Positions 32,270 to 40,932 of a stretch of 64,000 bases of DNA are shown one piece after another (position 1 is the first letter of the stretch; each line of letters opens with the position of its first letter). A program made the translations under genes and the position numbers. Source of the DNA: Bradyrhizobium sp. SSBR45G (GTDB lineage Bacteria > Pseudomonadota > Alphaproteobacteria > Rhizobiales > Xanthobacteraceae); NCBI RefSeq assembly GCF_030159255.1, contig NZ_BSCT01000016.1:1-64000 (forward strand), written 5' to 3'. The notes beneath the pieces are model-generated. The model worked only from the letters and a program-made list of their open reading frames with translations, did no database searches and was not told where the DNA came from.

Positions 32270-33232
32270 TCAAAACCCGTACAGCCGCGCCGGATTGTCG
32301 ACCAGGATCTTCTTGCGGATCGCGGCGTCTGGCGCCCACACCGGCAGCTGGTTCATCAGGCGGCCGTCGTCGATCGCGTAGAACGGCCGGACGTCGCTGA
32401 CCTTGAGCTCGGGATGCGGTGACGAATCCGGGTGCGGCCAGTCGGTGCCCCAGACGATGCGGTCGGGGTTGGCGTCGATCAGCGCCTTCGCAAACGGGAT
32501 CACGTCGGCGTAGTCGGGACCACGCGTCGAGGAGCGGTAGGCCCCGGAGATCTTCACATAGGCCTTGCCGCTGCGCACGAGCTCGACGAGGTCGGCAAAG
32601 CCCGGCTGCTCGAGGCCGAGCTCAGCCTGTGCGCCGCCGAAATGATCGAATACGGCCGTGACGGGCGACTGCATCACGAGGTCCTTGATCGCCGCGATCA
32701 TGGCCGGCGTGGTGTAGAGCTGGACGTGCCAGCCACGCGCCTTCATGCGGTCGACGGCGGCCTGGAAGCGGGCGCGACCGACCTTGGGATCATTGACGCC
32801 GCCGGTCGCGAGATTGAGACGGATGCCGCGAAAACCCTCGGCGTTCATGGCGTCCAGCTGCGCCTCGGTGGTCTTGTCGTCGATGACGGCGACGCCGCGC
32901 GCGTCATTGCCGCGCGCCTTCATGCCGAACAGGGTCGATGCATTGTCGGTGCCATAGATGCTCGGCGTCACGATCACGACGCGCTTGATGTGCAGCGCCT
33001 TGTGCAGCGCGGCCATCTCTTCCGGCGAGGCCGGCTCCGGCGTGTAGACGCGGCTCGCGGCGAACGGGAATTTCTCCGGATCACCGTGGATGTGGGTGTG
33101 GCAGTCGCAGGCGTCGGCCGGCACGTCGAAGTCGACGGGCGTGGCGGGCTGCGACGGCTTGGCGCGGGCTGTCGTGGTCATCGTCACTCCGGCGGCGAGC
33201 GAGGCCAGCAGCAGGCTGCGGCGGTTGAGCAT
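32270..33232 (-). CDS. Exported TIM-barrel amidohydrolase (2-pyrone-4,6-dicarboxylate lactonase-like)
   Basis: About 320 residues. The N terminus NRRSLLLASLAAGVTMTTTARA resembles a Tat signal. The mature part holds the amidohydrolase_2 motifs: CDCHTHIHGDPEKF (HxH), FDHFGGAQ (His of strand 5-6 region) and IVWGTDWPHPD (Asp). The family hydrolyses lactones or decarboxylates aromatic-derived acids; substrate unknown. GGGAGGA lies seven bases before the ATG at 33232, which decides the start over longer frames. Confidence 0.85.
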   Translation of the reverse strand: MLNRRSLLLASLAAGVTMTTTARAKPSQPATPVDFDVPADACDCHTHIHGDPEKFPFAASRVYTPEPASPEEMAALHKALHIKRVVIVTPSIYGTDNASTLFGMKARGNDARGVAVIDDKTTEAQLDAMNAEGFRGIRLNLATGGVNDPKVGRARFQAAVDRMKARGWHVQLYTTPAMIAAIKDLVMQSPVTAVFDHFGGAQAELGLEQPGFADLVELVRSGKAYVKISGAYRSSTRGPDYADVIPFAKALIDANPDRIVWGTDWPHPDSSPHPELKVSDVRPFYAIDDGRLMNQLPVWAPDAAIRKKILVDNPARLYGF

Positions 33233-33350
33233 GGTGATCCTCCCCGGATGTCGGCGCGTGCGTTGAGCGTGACGCGCCTGTTGTCCAGGGATCAGCGTGA
33301 ACCGGCGCGGAGCAGGGGGCAAGAGCGAACAGCGCCGCAAAAAACTCGGT

Positions 33351-33505
33351 GTCATCCCCGCGAACGCGGGATCCATAACCACAGGAGGCCTTGTGGTGGC
33401 AGACGCGTGGCTCCGATCTCGTGTCACCACATCGTCCTAGGAGTATGGGTCCCGGGTCGGCGCCTGCACGGCGCTGGCGCGCCGTTCCGGCTTGCCCGGG
33501 ACGAC
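33351..33505. repeat. Diverged family A palindrome (copy A6)
   Basis: GTCATCCCCGCGAACGCGGG, core GATCCATAACCACAGGAGG and a closing CCCGGGACGAC. The pattern of family A is kept but the arms differ. It lies in the gap 33233-33600, which has no gene. Confidence 0.65.
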
Positions 33506-33600
33506 AGCGGAGGGCGAGGGGCTGCCTTTCATCTCACTGCAAACGACAACAAGATCGTCATCTGCGCGGCGCGCCCCACAATCGCCCATGGTGACGATCG

Positions 33601-35019
33601 CTACTGCCCCGCAGGCGTGCGCAGGCCGTGCCAGGCGTCGCGGACCTGGTGGTAGTGGACCTCGGGCAGATAGTCCGGCGTGTTCAGATTGAGGTTCTTG
33701 ACGTCGAGCCGGCCGACCGCGCTGAGCAGCGTGTAGGAGGCAATGACGCGGTCGCGCTGGGCGCCGATCAGCCGCGCCTTGGCCTGGATCAGGTCTGACT
33801 GCGAGTTCAGCACGTCGACCGTGGTGCGCTGGCCGCCCTGCGCCTCGCGCGAGACGCCCTGCAGCGCGACGGTAGCGGCCTTCACCTCGGCCTCGGAGGC
33901 GCTCACCGCGACCTTGGCGCCTTCATTGGCGACCCAGGCGCTGATGACGGCGGTGCGCGTCTGGTTGCGAATCTGATCGAGCACGAGGCGGCTCTGCGCC
34001 GCGAGCTCCTTGGACTGGCGGGTCTGCGACGCCGCCGTGCCGCCGTCATAGATCGGCGCGGTGACGCTGCCGACGATCGAAGCCTGGTCGGTGCCGAAGG
34101 TGCCGAGCGTCTGGTCCGAATCGCGGCTGCGGCTGACATTGCCCTGCAAGGTCACGCTCGGCAGCAATGCGCCCTCGGCGATGTGAATCGAGGTCGAGGC
34201 GGCGTCGACGTCGAAGCTCGCGGCGGCGACGGCCGGGTTCTCCTTGTTGGCGAGCGCGATGGCGTCCTCGCGCGAGCGCGGCAGCAGGCGGTCGATCGGA
34301 TCGGCGGCGCGGAGTTGGCCCGGCGTCATGCCGATGACCTGCGCATAGGTCGCCTGGCTGATGGCGAGATTGACCTCGGCGGCGTTGAGATCGGAGAGAC
34401 CGCGTGACAGCCGTGCTTCCGCCTGCGCCGAATCGGTCGGGGTGACGTCGCCGGCGTTGAGGCGGCGCTGCGTGACGGACAGCGTCTCGCGCAGGAAGGC
34501 GACGTTGGAGCGCTGCGCCTCGACCAGCGACTGGTTGGCGAGCACGTTGGTGTAGGCGGTGACGGCGTCGAGCAGGATGCCCTGGCCGACATTGCGCAGC
34601 GCCTCGCGGCCGGACTGCACCTGCAGCTCGGCCATGCGCACGCCGTTGGCGGTACGAAAGCCGTTGAACAGCGTCTGCGTGACCGTCACGCCGATGGTCC
34701 AGGGCTTCAGGGTCGCGGTCTGGATGGTGTTGCCGGGGAGCAGATTGCGCACCGCCTGCAGGCCGGCGCCGAGGCTCGCGATCAGCTGCGGACGATAGCC
34801 GGCGAGCGCCTGCGGCACATTCTCGTCGGTGGCGCGCTGGCGCGCGCGCTCGGCGTTGAGGGCGGGGTTGGTCTGATAGGCCTTTGTCAGCGCAGCCGCG
34901 AGATCCTCGGCACGGACCGGCGAGCATACGGCGACAAGGCCGGCGGCGACGGCCAAGCCAAGGCCAGCCCGCCATGCACGTCCCTTGCCGACGCCAAATT
35001 CTTTGGCTCGACTCACCAT
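33601..35019 (-). CDS. TolC-family outer-membrane channel protein
   Basis: About 472 residues with a signal peptide (AGLGLAVAAGLVAVCSPVRA). The mature protein has the doubled helical-hairpin pattern of TolC: YQTNPALNAERARQRATDENV, AQAEARLSRGLSDLNAAEVNL, then NPAVAAASFDVDAA and SQSDLIQAKARLIGAQRD in the second half, with two beta-strand regions between. It serves as outer-membrane exit duct for type I secretion or RND efflux. No inner-membrane partner is beside it; the CusA-like pump at 17 kb is a possible client. Confidence 0.92.
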   Translation of the reverse strand: MVSRAKEFGVGKGRAWRAGLGLAVAAGLVAVCSPVRAEDLAAALTKAYQTNPALNAERARQRATDENVPQALAGYRPQLIASLGAGLQAVRNLLPGNTIQTATLKPWTIGVTVTQTLFNGFRTANGVRMAELQVQSGREALRNVGQGILLDAVTAYTNVLANQSLVEAQRSNVAFLRETLSVTQRRLNAGDVTPTDSAQAEARLSRGLSDLNAAEVNLAISQATYAQVIGMTPGQLRAADPIDRLLPRSREDAIALANKENPAVAAASFDVDAASTSIHIAEGALLPSVTLQGNVSRSRDSDQTLGTFGTDQASIVGSVTAPIYDGGTAASQTRQSKELAAQSRLVLDQIRNQTRTAVISAWVANEGAKVAVSASEAEVKAATVALQGVSREAQGGQRTTVDVLNSQSDLIQAKARLIGAQRDRVIASYTLLSAVGRLDVKNLNLNTPDYLPEVHYHQVRDAWHGLRTPAGQ

Positions 35020-35043
35020 CCGACTCCGCCGCGTCCCACTGTC

Positions 35044-35058
35044 TTAACCGGTTGTTTA
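35044..35058. promoter_or_regulatory. Possible CtrA-type site upstream of the TolC-like gene
   Basis: TTAA-CCGGTTG-TTTA differs by one base from TTAA-N7-TTAA and lies 25-39 bases before the start. One short match in a GC-rich genome is suggestive only. Confidence 0.25.
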
Positions 35059-35280
35059 CCTGTTTAAGCCGGAGGGCAGCCACACACAAACCGCGGATGT
35101 GGAATTCGGCAGGCTTTTCCATGGTTTGTTGTGGCGGTCGCGCCACAGGCCAATGGTCGCAGCGCTGTGACATGGCCGCGCGGTAGGCGGGTGGGTGAGT
35201 CGGCGGACAAGGCGTCACCGCCTGCGTGGGCCGCGAATCATCTCGGTGATGTGCGAGCTATCAACGGCTTGCGCGGTGCA

Positions 35281-35493
35281 CCTCGCCCCGCTTGCGGGGC
35301 CGCGACGAGCTTCGCTCGCGCTGAGAGGTCGGATTGCGTCGAAGATGCAATCCGGGTGAGGGGGTACAGGTCTCACTCAGCCCGCTCCTCGCGCGGCTGT
35401 CACTCCACTCGCACTTCCCGTGCGGCTGCCCCTCACCCCAGCCCTCTCAGCGCGAGCGAAGCTCGTCGCGGCCCCGTAAGAACGGGGAGAGGG
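35281..35493. repeat. Large inverted repeat, family E
   Basis: CCCCGCTTGCGGGGCCGCGA, then GACGAGCTTCGCTCGCGCTGA on the left; CTCAGCGCGAGCGAAGCTCG and CGCGGCCCC on the right, some 45 bases per arm with an unpaired centre of about 115. It lies in the gap 35020-35565, which has no supported gene. Confidence 0.85.
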
Positions 35494-35565
35494 AGCGCAC
35501 CGTTCGTGTGGAGGCGGCTCGAACTCACTTTCTAGAATATGAACTCAGACTCTCTGAGCCGCTGA

Positions 35566-36345
35566 TCAGCGGTTCTTGTTCACCGGCTTGCGCTTCTCGA
35601 TGAAGGCGGCCATGCCTTCGGCGCGGTCTTCGAGGGCGAACGTCGCGTGGAAGAGGTTGCGCTCGACGTTCATGCCCTCGGACAGCGGGGTCTCGAAGGC
35701 GCGGTTGACGGCCTCCTTGGCCATCGCGGCCGCCGGGCGCGACATCGATGCGATCTTCTCGGCGGCGGCCATCACCTCGTCCATCAGCTTGTCGGCCGGC
35801 ACGATGCGGCTGACGAGGCCGGCGCGCTCGGCTTCCGCGGCGTCCATCATGCGGCCGGTGAGGCAGAGATCCATCGCCTTGGCCTTGCCGATCGCGCGCG
35901 TCAGGCGCTGCGTGCCGCCGATGCCGGGAATGGTGCCGAGCGTGATCTCGGGCTGGCCGAACTTGGCGGTGTCGGAGCAGATGATGAAATCGCACATCAT
36001 CGCGAGCTCGCAGCCGCCGCCCAGTGCATAGCCGGATACGGCGGCGATGGTCGGCTTGCGGCAGCGCGCGACACGGTCGCCGCCGATCGCGGTGAAGTCG
36101 CTGGAGAACATGTCGATGAAGCTCTTCGGCTGCATCTCCTTGATGTCGGCGCCGGCCGCAAAGGCCTTCTCGCTGCCTGTGATCACGATGCAGCCGATGG
36201 CGTCGTCGGCCTCGAGATCGTCGACGGCGGCGGCGATCTCGCGGAAGACGCCGAACGACAGCGCGTTGAGCATCTTCGGCCGGTTCAAGGTGATGACGCC
36301 GACCGCGCCTTTGCCCTCGACGATGATGTGCTCGTAGACGCTCAT
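35566..36345 (-). CDS. Enoyl-CoA hydratase (crotonase family)
   Basis: About 259 residues, normal length for a mitochondrial-type enoyl-CoA hydratase of fatty-acid beta-oxidation. GVITLNRPKMLNALS opens the fold; FAAGADIKEM carries the oxyanion-hole region; ALGGGCELAMMCD and GQPEITLGTIPGIGGTQRL contain the two glutamates expected in an active hydratase. It adds water to trans-2-enoyl-CoA. An upstream in-frame start is possible; ATG 36345 fits the family N terminus MSVYEHIIVE. Confidence 0.93.
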   Translation of the reverse strand: MSVYEHIIVEGKGAVGVITLNRPKMLNALSFGVFREIAAAVDDLEADDAIGCIVITGSEKAFAAGADIKEMQPKSFIDMFSSDFTAIGGDRVARCRKPTIAAVSGYALGGGCELAMMCDFIICSDTAKFGQPEITLGTIPGIGGTQRLTRAIGKAKAMDLCLTGRMMDAAEAERAGLVSRIVPADKLMDEVMAAAEKIASMSRPAAAMAKEAVNRAFETPLSEGMNVERNLFHATFALEDRAEGMAAFIEKRKPVNKNR

Positions 36346-36427
36346 GATCCCAACCCCGCAAAATCAAACAGCGGGCAATCTGCCCGCTGAACGGTTGCGC
36401 ATCAAGTAGGGGTGGGACGGCCGTGCA

Positions 36428-36802
36428 TCAGATCATGAACATCCGCGCGGCCGAGCCCAGCGTGAGCAGCGTGCCGCAGGCGATGAAGATCTTGCCGATG
36501 ATCGAGGCCTTGTCCCAGCCGGAGCTGTCGTCATTGCTGACGGTGACGAGGTTCACGGTGGCGGACTCGGTCTGGGCCGATTCGCCCTCGGTCGTTTGAG
36601 ACGCTGGTGCCGCCTGCGCCTCGGCCGCCATTGGCGCCGGAAACACGTCCTGTTTGGCTGCAGGCGCGCTCTCGGATCCGACCGGCAGGAACGGACTGTA
36701 GGTCTGCGATTCGGCCGCGGATGCCAATCCAGTGCCTGCAAGGCTCAGGACGCACGCGGCGGCGATGATCAGTGCTGAACGTCCACTGGCTTGGATCGTC
36801 AT
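36428..36802 (-). CDS. Small secreted or membrane-anchored hypothetical protein
   Basis: About 124 residues, not recognised. An N-terminal signal peptide (ALIIAAACVLSLAGTGLASA) is followed by a low-complexity Ala/Pro/Glu/Thr-rich middle and a C-terminal hydrophobic helix (IGKIFIACGTLLTLGSAARMFMI), so it may be tethered to the inner membrane from the periplasm. It lies divergently from the ECF sigma gene with 334 bases between, and could be a target of it. ATG 36802 is preferred because the signal peptide starts there. Confidence 0.7.
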   Translation of the reverse strand: MTIQASGRSALIIAAACVLSLAGTGLASAAESQTYSPFLPVGSESAPAAKQDVFPAPMAAEAQAAPASQTTEGESAQTESATVNLVTVSNDDSSGWDKASIIGKIFIACGTLLTLGSAARMFMI

Positions 36803-37080
36803 GTTCGGCCTTCTCCCCATCCTGCCAGCCCAGGACGGAGTTGGACCCCGACAGATGTCGAGAACGGGGCAGAAAATGGGTATCTTCCTGCCGCTCACGG
36901 CAAAAGGGAGGCGACGCCGAACCGGTCGGCGGCCTTGGCGGCACAGCTCACAAGTCCGATCCTGCAACCGCCGATTCGGTGCTATGAGCGGTTCCCAGAT
37001 TTGCTTGCGGGCGTGCTCTCCGTGTGGCGCAACTCGGTTAGTTCCGAGGCCACGCAAGTGATCACGAATTTGTGATAATG

Positions 37081-37105
37081 CCCTGGGAATGTAACAATCC
37101 CAGGG
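37081..37105. promoter_or_regulatory. Perfect inverted repeat overlapping the candidate sigma-gene promoter
   Basis: CCCTGGGA and TCCCAGGG enclose nine bases that contain GTAACA. The symmetry suggests an operator or leader hairpin at the promoter. Confidence 0.45.
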
Positions 37106-37115
37106 GCCCGGCGAA
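37091..37115 (+). promoter_or_regulatory. Candidate ECF (SigF-type) promoter of the sigma/NrsF genes
   Basis: GTAACA (37091-37096) and CGAA (37112-37115), 15 bases apart, resemble the GTAACC/CGAA elements described for Caulobacter SigF. It would give autoregulation. It lies 22 bases before the GTG start. Confidence 0.4.
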
Positions 37116-37136
37116 CCAGTGGGGGTGGGAGCGTAG

Positions 37137-37682
37137 GTGCGCGAGCGTGACGACGAGTGGACGGGCTGGATGCGCCAGGCCGTCGCCGGGGACGACGAGG
37201 TCTATCATCGTCTGTTGAAGGCGATCACGCCCGTGCTGCGCGCAGCATCACGGCGGGGACTCGCGCGCGCGGGTCAGCCGCCGGATCAGGCCGAGGATAT
37301 CGTGCAGGAAATTCTATTGGCGGTTCACCTCAAGCGGCACACCTGGGACGTCAACGCGCCGTTCGCGCCCTGGCTGTTCGCGATCGCGCGCAACAAGCTG
37401 ATCGACATGCTGCGCCGGCGCGGAAGGCGGGTGTTCGTCGACATCGACGATTTCGCCGAGACGCTGGCCGACGAGCCGCCGGCGCCGAGCGTCCCGGCCA
37501 GCGAAGTGGAGGCGCAGCTGAAGACCTTGCCGCAGCGCCAGCGCGACGTGCTGCAGGCGATCGCGGTGGAGGCGGCTTCGATCAAGCAGACGGCGCAGAA
37601 GTTTTCGATGAGCGAGGGCGCGGTGCGGGTGGCGCTGCACCGGGCGCTCGCGAGCCTCACGGCCAAGCTACGGGATAATTGA
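37137..37682 (+). CDS. ECF sigma factor (SigF-type, paired with NrsF)
   Basis: About 181 residues with sigma region 2 (GQPPDQAEDIVQEILLAVHLKRHTW in outline, then FAPWLFAIARNKLIDMLRRR) and region 4 (LPQRQRDVLQAIAVEAASIKQTAQ, SEGAVRVALHRAL). It starts with GTG at 37137. The next gene overlaps or abuts it and encodes a DUF1109/NrsF-type membrane anti-sigma factor. In Caulobacter the matching pair responds to heavy-metal or oxidative stress; the signal here is unknown. Confidence 0.88.
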   Translation: MRERDDEWTGWMRQAVAGDDEVYHRLLKAITPVLRAASRRGLARAGQPPDQAEDIVQEILLAVHLKRHTWDVNAPFAPWLFAIARNKLIDMLRRRGRRVFVDIDDFAETLADEPPAPSVPASEVEAQLKTLPQRQRDVLQAIAVEAASIKQTAQKFSMSEGAVRVALHRALASLTAKLRDN

Positions 37683-37684
37683 TC

Positions 37685-38323
37685 ATGGACACCGATCAGC
37701 TCATCCGCACCCTCGCCGCCGACAATGCGCAACGTGTGCAGCCGGTCGGCATCATCATGGCGCTGGCGCTGATGGCGGCGACGCCGGTGTCGACCGCGAT
37801 GCTGCTGATCGGCCTCGGCATCCGGCCGGACATCTGGCTTGCGGTGCGCAATCCGTTCTTCGACCTGAAATTCGTCGTCACCACGGCGCTGGCGATCCCC
37901 GCGCTGGTCATCAGCCTGCATCTGGCGCGGCCCGAAGCCTCGCTGCAGGGCTGGAGCTGGCTGCTGATCGCGCCGATCGTCGTCCTGATCGGCGGCATCG
38001 CGGCGGAGATGATGCTGCCGCAGCGGGCGCCGATGATGGCGCGGATGGTCGGGCACAATTCGATGCTGTGCGTGAGCGCGATCCCGGTGCTGTCGCTGCC
38101 GCTGCTGGCGGCGGCGCTGTTCGGCCTGCGTCATGGTGCGCCGTCGCGCCCGGCGGTCGCGGGCGCCATTGCGGGGCTGGTGTCGGCGGGCATTGCGGCC
38201 ACGCTCTATGCCGCGCATTGCAACGATGATTCGCCGCTGTTCGTCGCCACCTGGTACAGCACTGCCGCGCTGATCGTGGCCGGCCTCGGGGCTGCGATCG
38301 GGCCACGGGTGCTGCGCTACTGA
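37685..38323 (+). CDS. NrsF/DUF1109-family membrane anti-sigma factor
   Basis: About 212 residues with a short cytosolic N terminus (MDTDQLIRTLAADNAQRVQP) and six hydrophobic helices, the layout of DUF1109/NrsF proteins. These hold their ECF sigma at the membrane until stress. A conserved cysteine lies near LCVSAIPVLSLPLL and another in AAHCNDDSPLFVATWY; such cysteines matter for sensing in Caulobacter NrsF. The start lies two bases past the sigma stop, so expression is coupled. Confidence 0.85.
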   Translation: MDTDQLIRTLAADNAQRVQPVGIIMALALMAATPVSTAMLLIGLGIRPDIWLAVRNPFFDLKFVVTTALAIPALVISLHLARPEASLQGWSWLLIAPIVVLIGGIAAEMMLPQRAPMMARMVGHNSMLCVSAIPVLSLPLLAAALFGLRHGAPSRPAVAGAIAGLVSAGIAATLYAAHCNDDSPLFVATWYSTAALIVAGLGAAIGPRVLRY

Positions 38324-38339
38324 GATTGCGGCGGATCGG

Positions 38340-39449
38340 TCAGGCCTGTGCGGGCGCCGCGGTGTCCTGCACGCGGTGGAAGCGCAGCACCTGCTGCGCC
38401 GTGGAGCGCCGCAGCCGCTCATAGGTCGCCCTGCAGGCGCCGAGGTCGGTCGCGGCTGCGCCGGCCAGCTCATCGCGCATCAGGATGATCGATTCGACCA
38501 CCGGCCAGGACAGGCTGGCGACCTTGGCGAGGATCATGACGCCCTCGGCGCGGCTTTCGATCATGATGCTCTCGGCGACCGCGACCGGCACGTTGGCCAT
38601 GGCCGCGACCGCCGCATTGGCCTCGTCGAATTTGCGCTGCTCGGTGAACTGCGCGACGAGCTGCTCGTCGAGCCGGCCGTCGGCATGCAGCGAGCGCACC
38701 AGCGCGTGCGCGATCTCGGTCTGGCTGGTCAGCGCCACGGTGCTCGACCGCGCGCGCCGGCTCGCCGTCCGCACCGCCGAGGAGACCTCGTGGGCGAGCT
38801 TGGGATTGTCCGCGTCCAGCCGCGCGCGCACCGTGGCGGAGGCCTTGGACACCAGCTTCAGATAGAGGTGGCGGGGCAGATTGGGCCGCATGGCGAGGCA
38901 GGCGGCGAGGTTTTCATCGAGCGCGGCGCGGTCGACCAGCGTGTCGAAGCTGCGCTCGGACAGGTCGGCGCCGGGATTGCTCACCGTGCTCTGGACCACC
39001 GCGTCATTGCCGCGCCGGAGCAGGATGTCGGTGACCGCCCGGCTCAGCACGCGGCGGATCGAGATCGCGAGCAGATGGGCCTGGCTCTTGGTCTCGGCGG
39101 TGCGGATCAGGGCGGCGTCGTCGAGCCGCTCGGATTTCGACAGCACGGGTCCGGCGACCTCGATGGCGTCGTCATCGGCCAGCCGGCGCAGGGTGCGCGG
39201 CGGTGCGCGGTCGAGCGGCGCCAGCCGGTTCGCGAGCAGCATCCTGGCTGACGTCTCGATGTGGTCGATCAGGCATTCGAACACGTCGTCGAACAGCGCG
39301 ACCTGGTCGTCGGCGAAATCCGCCGCGCCGTCGACGAACAGGTCCGTCACCTTGCGCAGGGTCTCGACCCGGCGCGCCACGGTGCCGTGGGCGAGCGTGT
39401 CCTCGAGCTCGTCCAGCAGGCTCTCGTTGGGCGCAGGCTTGGGTCTCAT
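38340..39449 (-). CDS. DUF2336-containing protein
   Basis: About 369 residues, alpha-helical and soluble, matching the DUF2336 family found widely in alphaproteobacteria. ETLRKVTDLFVDGAADFADDQVALFDDVFECLI near the N terminus is typical of it. The function is unknown; helical HEAT-like repeats suggest a scaffold or partner for regulators. It lies eleven bases after the end of the diguanylate cyclase gene on the same strand, so the two are likely cotranscribed. Confidence 0.8.
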   Translation of the reverse strand: MRPKPAPNESLLDELEDTLAHGTVARRVETLRKVTDLFVDGAADFADDQVALFDDVFECLIDHIETSARMLLANRLAPLDRAPPRTLRRLADDDAIEVAGPVLSKSERLDDAALIRTAETKSQAHLLAISIRRVLSRAVTDILLRRGNDAVVQSTVSNPGADLSERSFDTLVDRAALDENLAACLAMRPNLPRHLYLKLVSKASATVRARLDADNPKLAHEVSSAVRTASRRARSSTVALTSQTEIAHALVRSLHADGRLDEQLVAQFTEQRKFDEANAAVAAMANVPVAVAESIMIESRAEGVMILAKVASLSWPVVESIILMRDELAGAAATDLGACRATYERLRRSTAQQVLRFHRVQDTAAPAQA

Positions 39450-39460
39450 GCGGCAATCGC

Positions 39461-40609
39461 TCAGGTGCCGGTGACGCGATTGCGTCCGCGCGCCTTCGAT
39501 TCGTAGAGCGCATGATCGGCGCGGGCCAGCAACGAGTCGGCGCTCTCCTCGCCGCGCTGCGTCGCCACGCCGGCCGAGAACGTGACCTGCAGGCCGGTCG
39601 AGAACGCGCTCCAGTCGAGGTCGGCAATGATCTGGCGCAGCCGCTCGGTGAGCCGGATCGCCGGCTCCGCCGGCGCACCCGGCAGGACCAGCAGGAACTC
39701 TTCGCCGCCATAACGGCCGAAATGGTCGCTCGAGCGGATGTTGGCGAACATCGTGATGGCGAAGGTGCGCAGCACCTCGTCGCCGGTCGGATGGCCATGG
39801 CTATCGTTGATGCGCTTGAACCAGTCGAGATCGATCAGCACGATCGAGCAGGGCTTGCCGGCCTGGCGCGACCGCGCCATCGCCTTGTCCAGCACATGCA
39901 TGATGGAGCGCCGGTTCAGCGCGCCGGTCAGTTCGTCGAGCTCGGCCAACTCCTCGATGCGGCGATAGGCTTCCTTCAGCTTCAGGCCGCGCTGATACAG
40001 CGTCTCGCGCAGGCCTGAGGAGAAGATGCCGAGGAACATGCAGCCGGCGATGGTCAGCAGGAACACCAACAGCGTCGCGAGCCGCTCCAGGCCGTTGCCG
40101 CTGGGCATGCCGAGCGGCTTGTCGGTCAGCAGGAACAGGCCGGCGAGCCCGAGCGCCAGGAAGGTCCAGCAGATCGCGGTCTGGCGCGGGGTGGCGCGCA
40201 GCGAGCTGAAGCCGACGACCAGATACAGCGTGCACAGGAAGACGATGCTGACTTCCGGCGCGATGTAGCAGAACGCGACCGTCAGCATCATGCTGCTGAT
40301 CGACTGCGGCACGACCAGATAATGGTCCTGGAAGCGATCGTTGAACCCGCTCTCCGACAGCATCGTCCACAGCGCGACGGTGAGAACGCCGATCGCCGCG
40401 TAGGACGGCGCGATCGTCGACGGCACGGTGCCGGCCTGGGCGTAGATGAACAGGATGATGGCGTCGATCAGGTAGCAGGCGGCGATCATCGCCAGGATCT
40501 GCCGGCGCCGGCCCGCACGCCGCTCCCGCAGCTCCCCCGCGGGGGGCGAGCGCGAGCCGTCCGCCTCGGCAGCGTTGGGACTGGGATAAGGCGGTACGGT
40601 CGTATCCAT
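39461..40609 (-). CDS. Membrane diguanylate cyclase (GGDEF domain)
   Basis: About 382 residues. Six hydrophobic helices fill residues ~35-210, followed by a short linker helix and a C-terminal GGDEF domain whose active site reads GRYGGEEFLLVLPG. The motif is of the active GGEEF type, so it probably makes cyclic di-GMP. The upstream DELTGALNRRSIMHVLDKAM opens the domain. No RxxD inhibitory site stands out. It is first of a pair with the DUF2336 gene. Confidence 0.9.
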   Translation of the reverse strand: MDTTVPPYPSPNAAEADGSRSPPAGELRERRAGRRRQILAMIAACYLIDAIILFIYAQAGTVPSTIAPSYAAIGVLTVALWTMLSESGFNDRFQDHYLVVPQSISSMMLTVAFCYIAPEVSIVFLCTLYLVVGFSSLRATPRQTAICWTFLALGLAGLFLLTDKPLGMPSGNGLERLATLLVFLLTIAGCMFLGIFSSGLRETLYQRGLKLKEAYRRIEELAELDELTGALNRRSIMHVLDKAMARSRQAGKPCSIVLIDLDWFKRINDSHGHPTGDEVLRTFAITMFANIRSSDHFGRYGGEEFLLVLPGAPAEPAIRLTERLRQIIADLDWSAFSTGLQVTFSAGVATQRGEESADSLLARADHALYESKARGRNRVTGT

Positions 40610-40932
40610 TTGCTCGCAATTCTTCGTCGTTCAACTGAAAATCTACGTGGGAAAGCCTTTAACTTTGGTATCTAGGGAACTGGGACGACGACCTGCGTCG
40701 CGCGGCGTCGCGGCAGGGAATCTACGGCTTTCGGGGCGCAATTGGCGAGGGTGCGGCGTAAAATGGCAGGCGGGAACCCGCTAGGCGCGATCGGCCCGGG
40801 CGCTGCAGCACAATTCGCACATCTGTGCGCCATCTCACAGTCGGGGACGTATCTTTCCGGTATTTTGAAGAATTTTGCGGTTGTATTCGAACCCCGAGCT
40901 CATTCCTCCAGACCAACTTTGCGAGACGGCCA

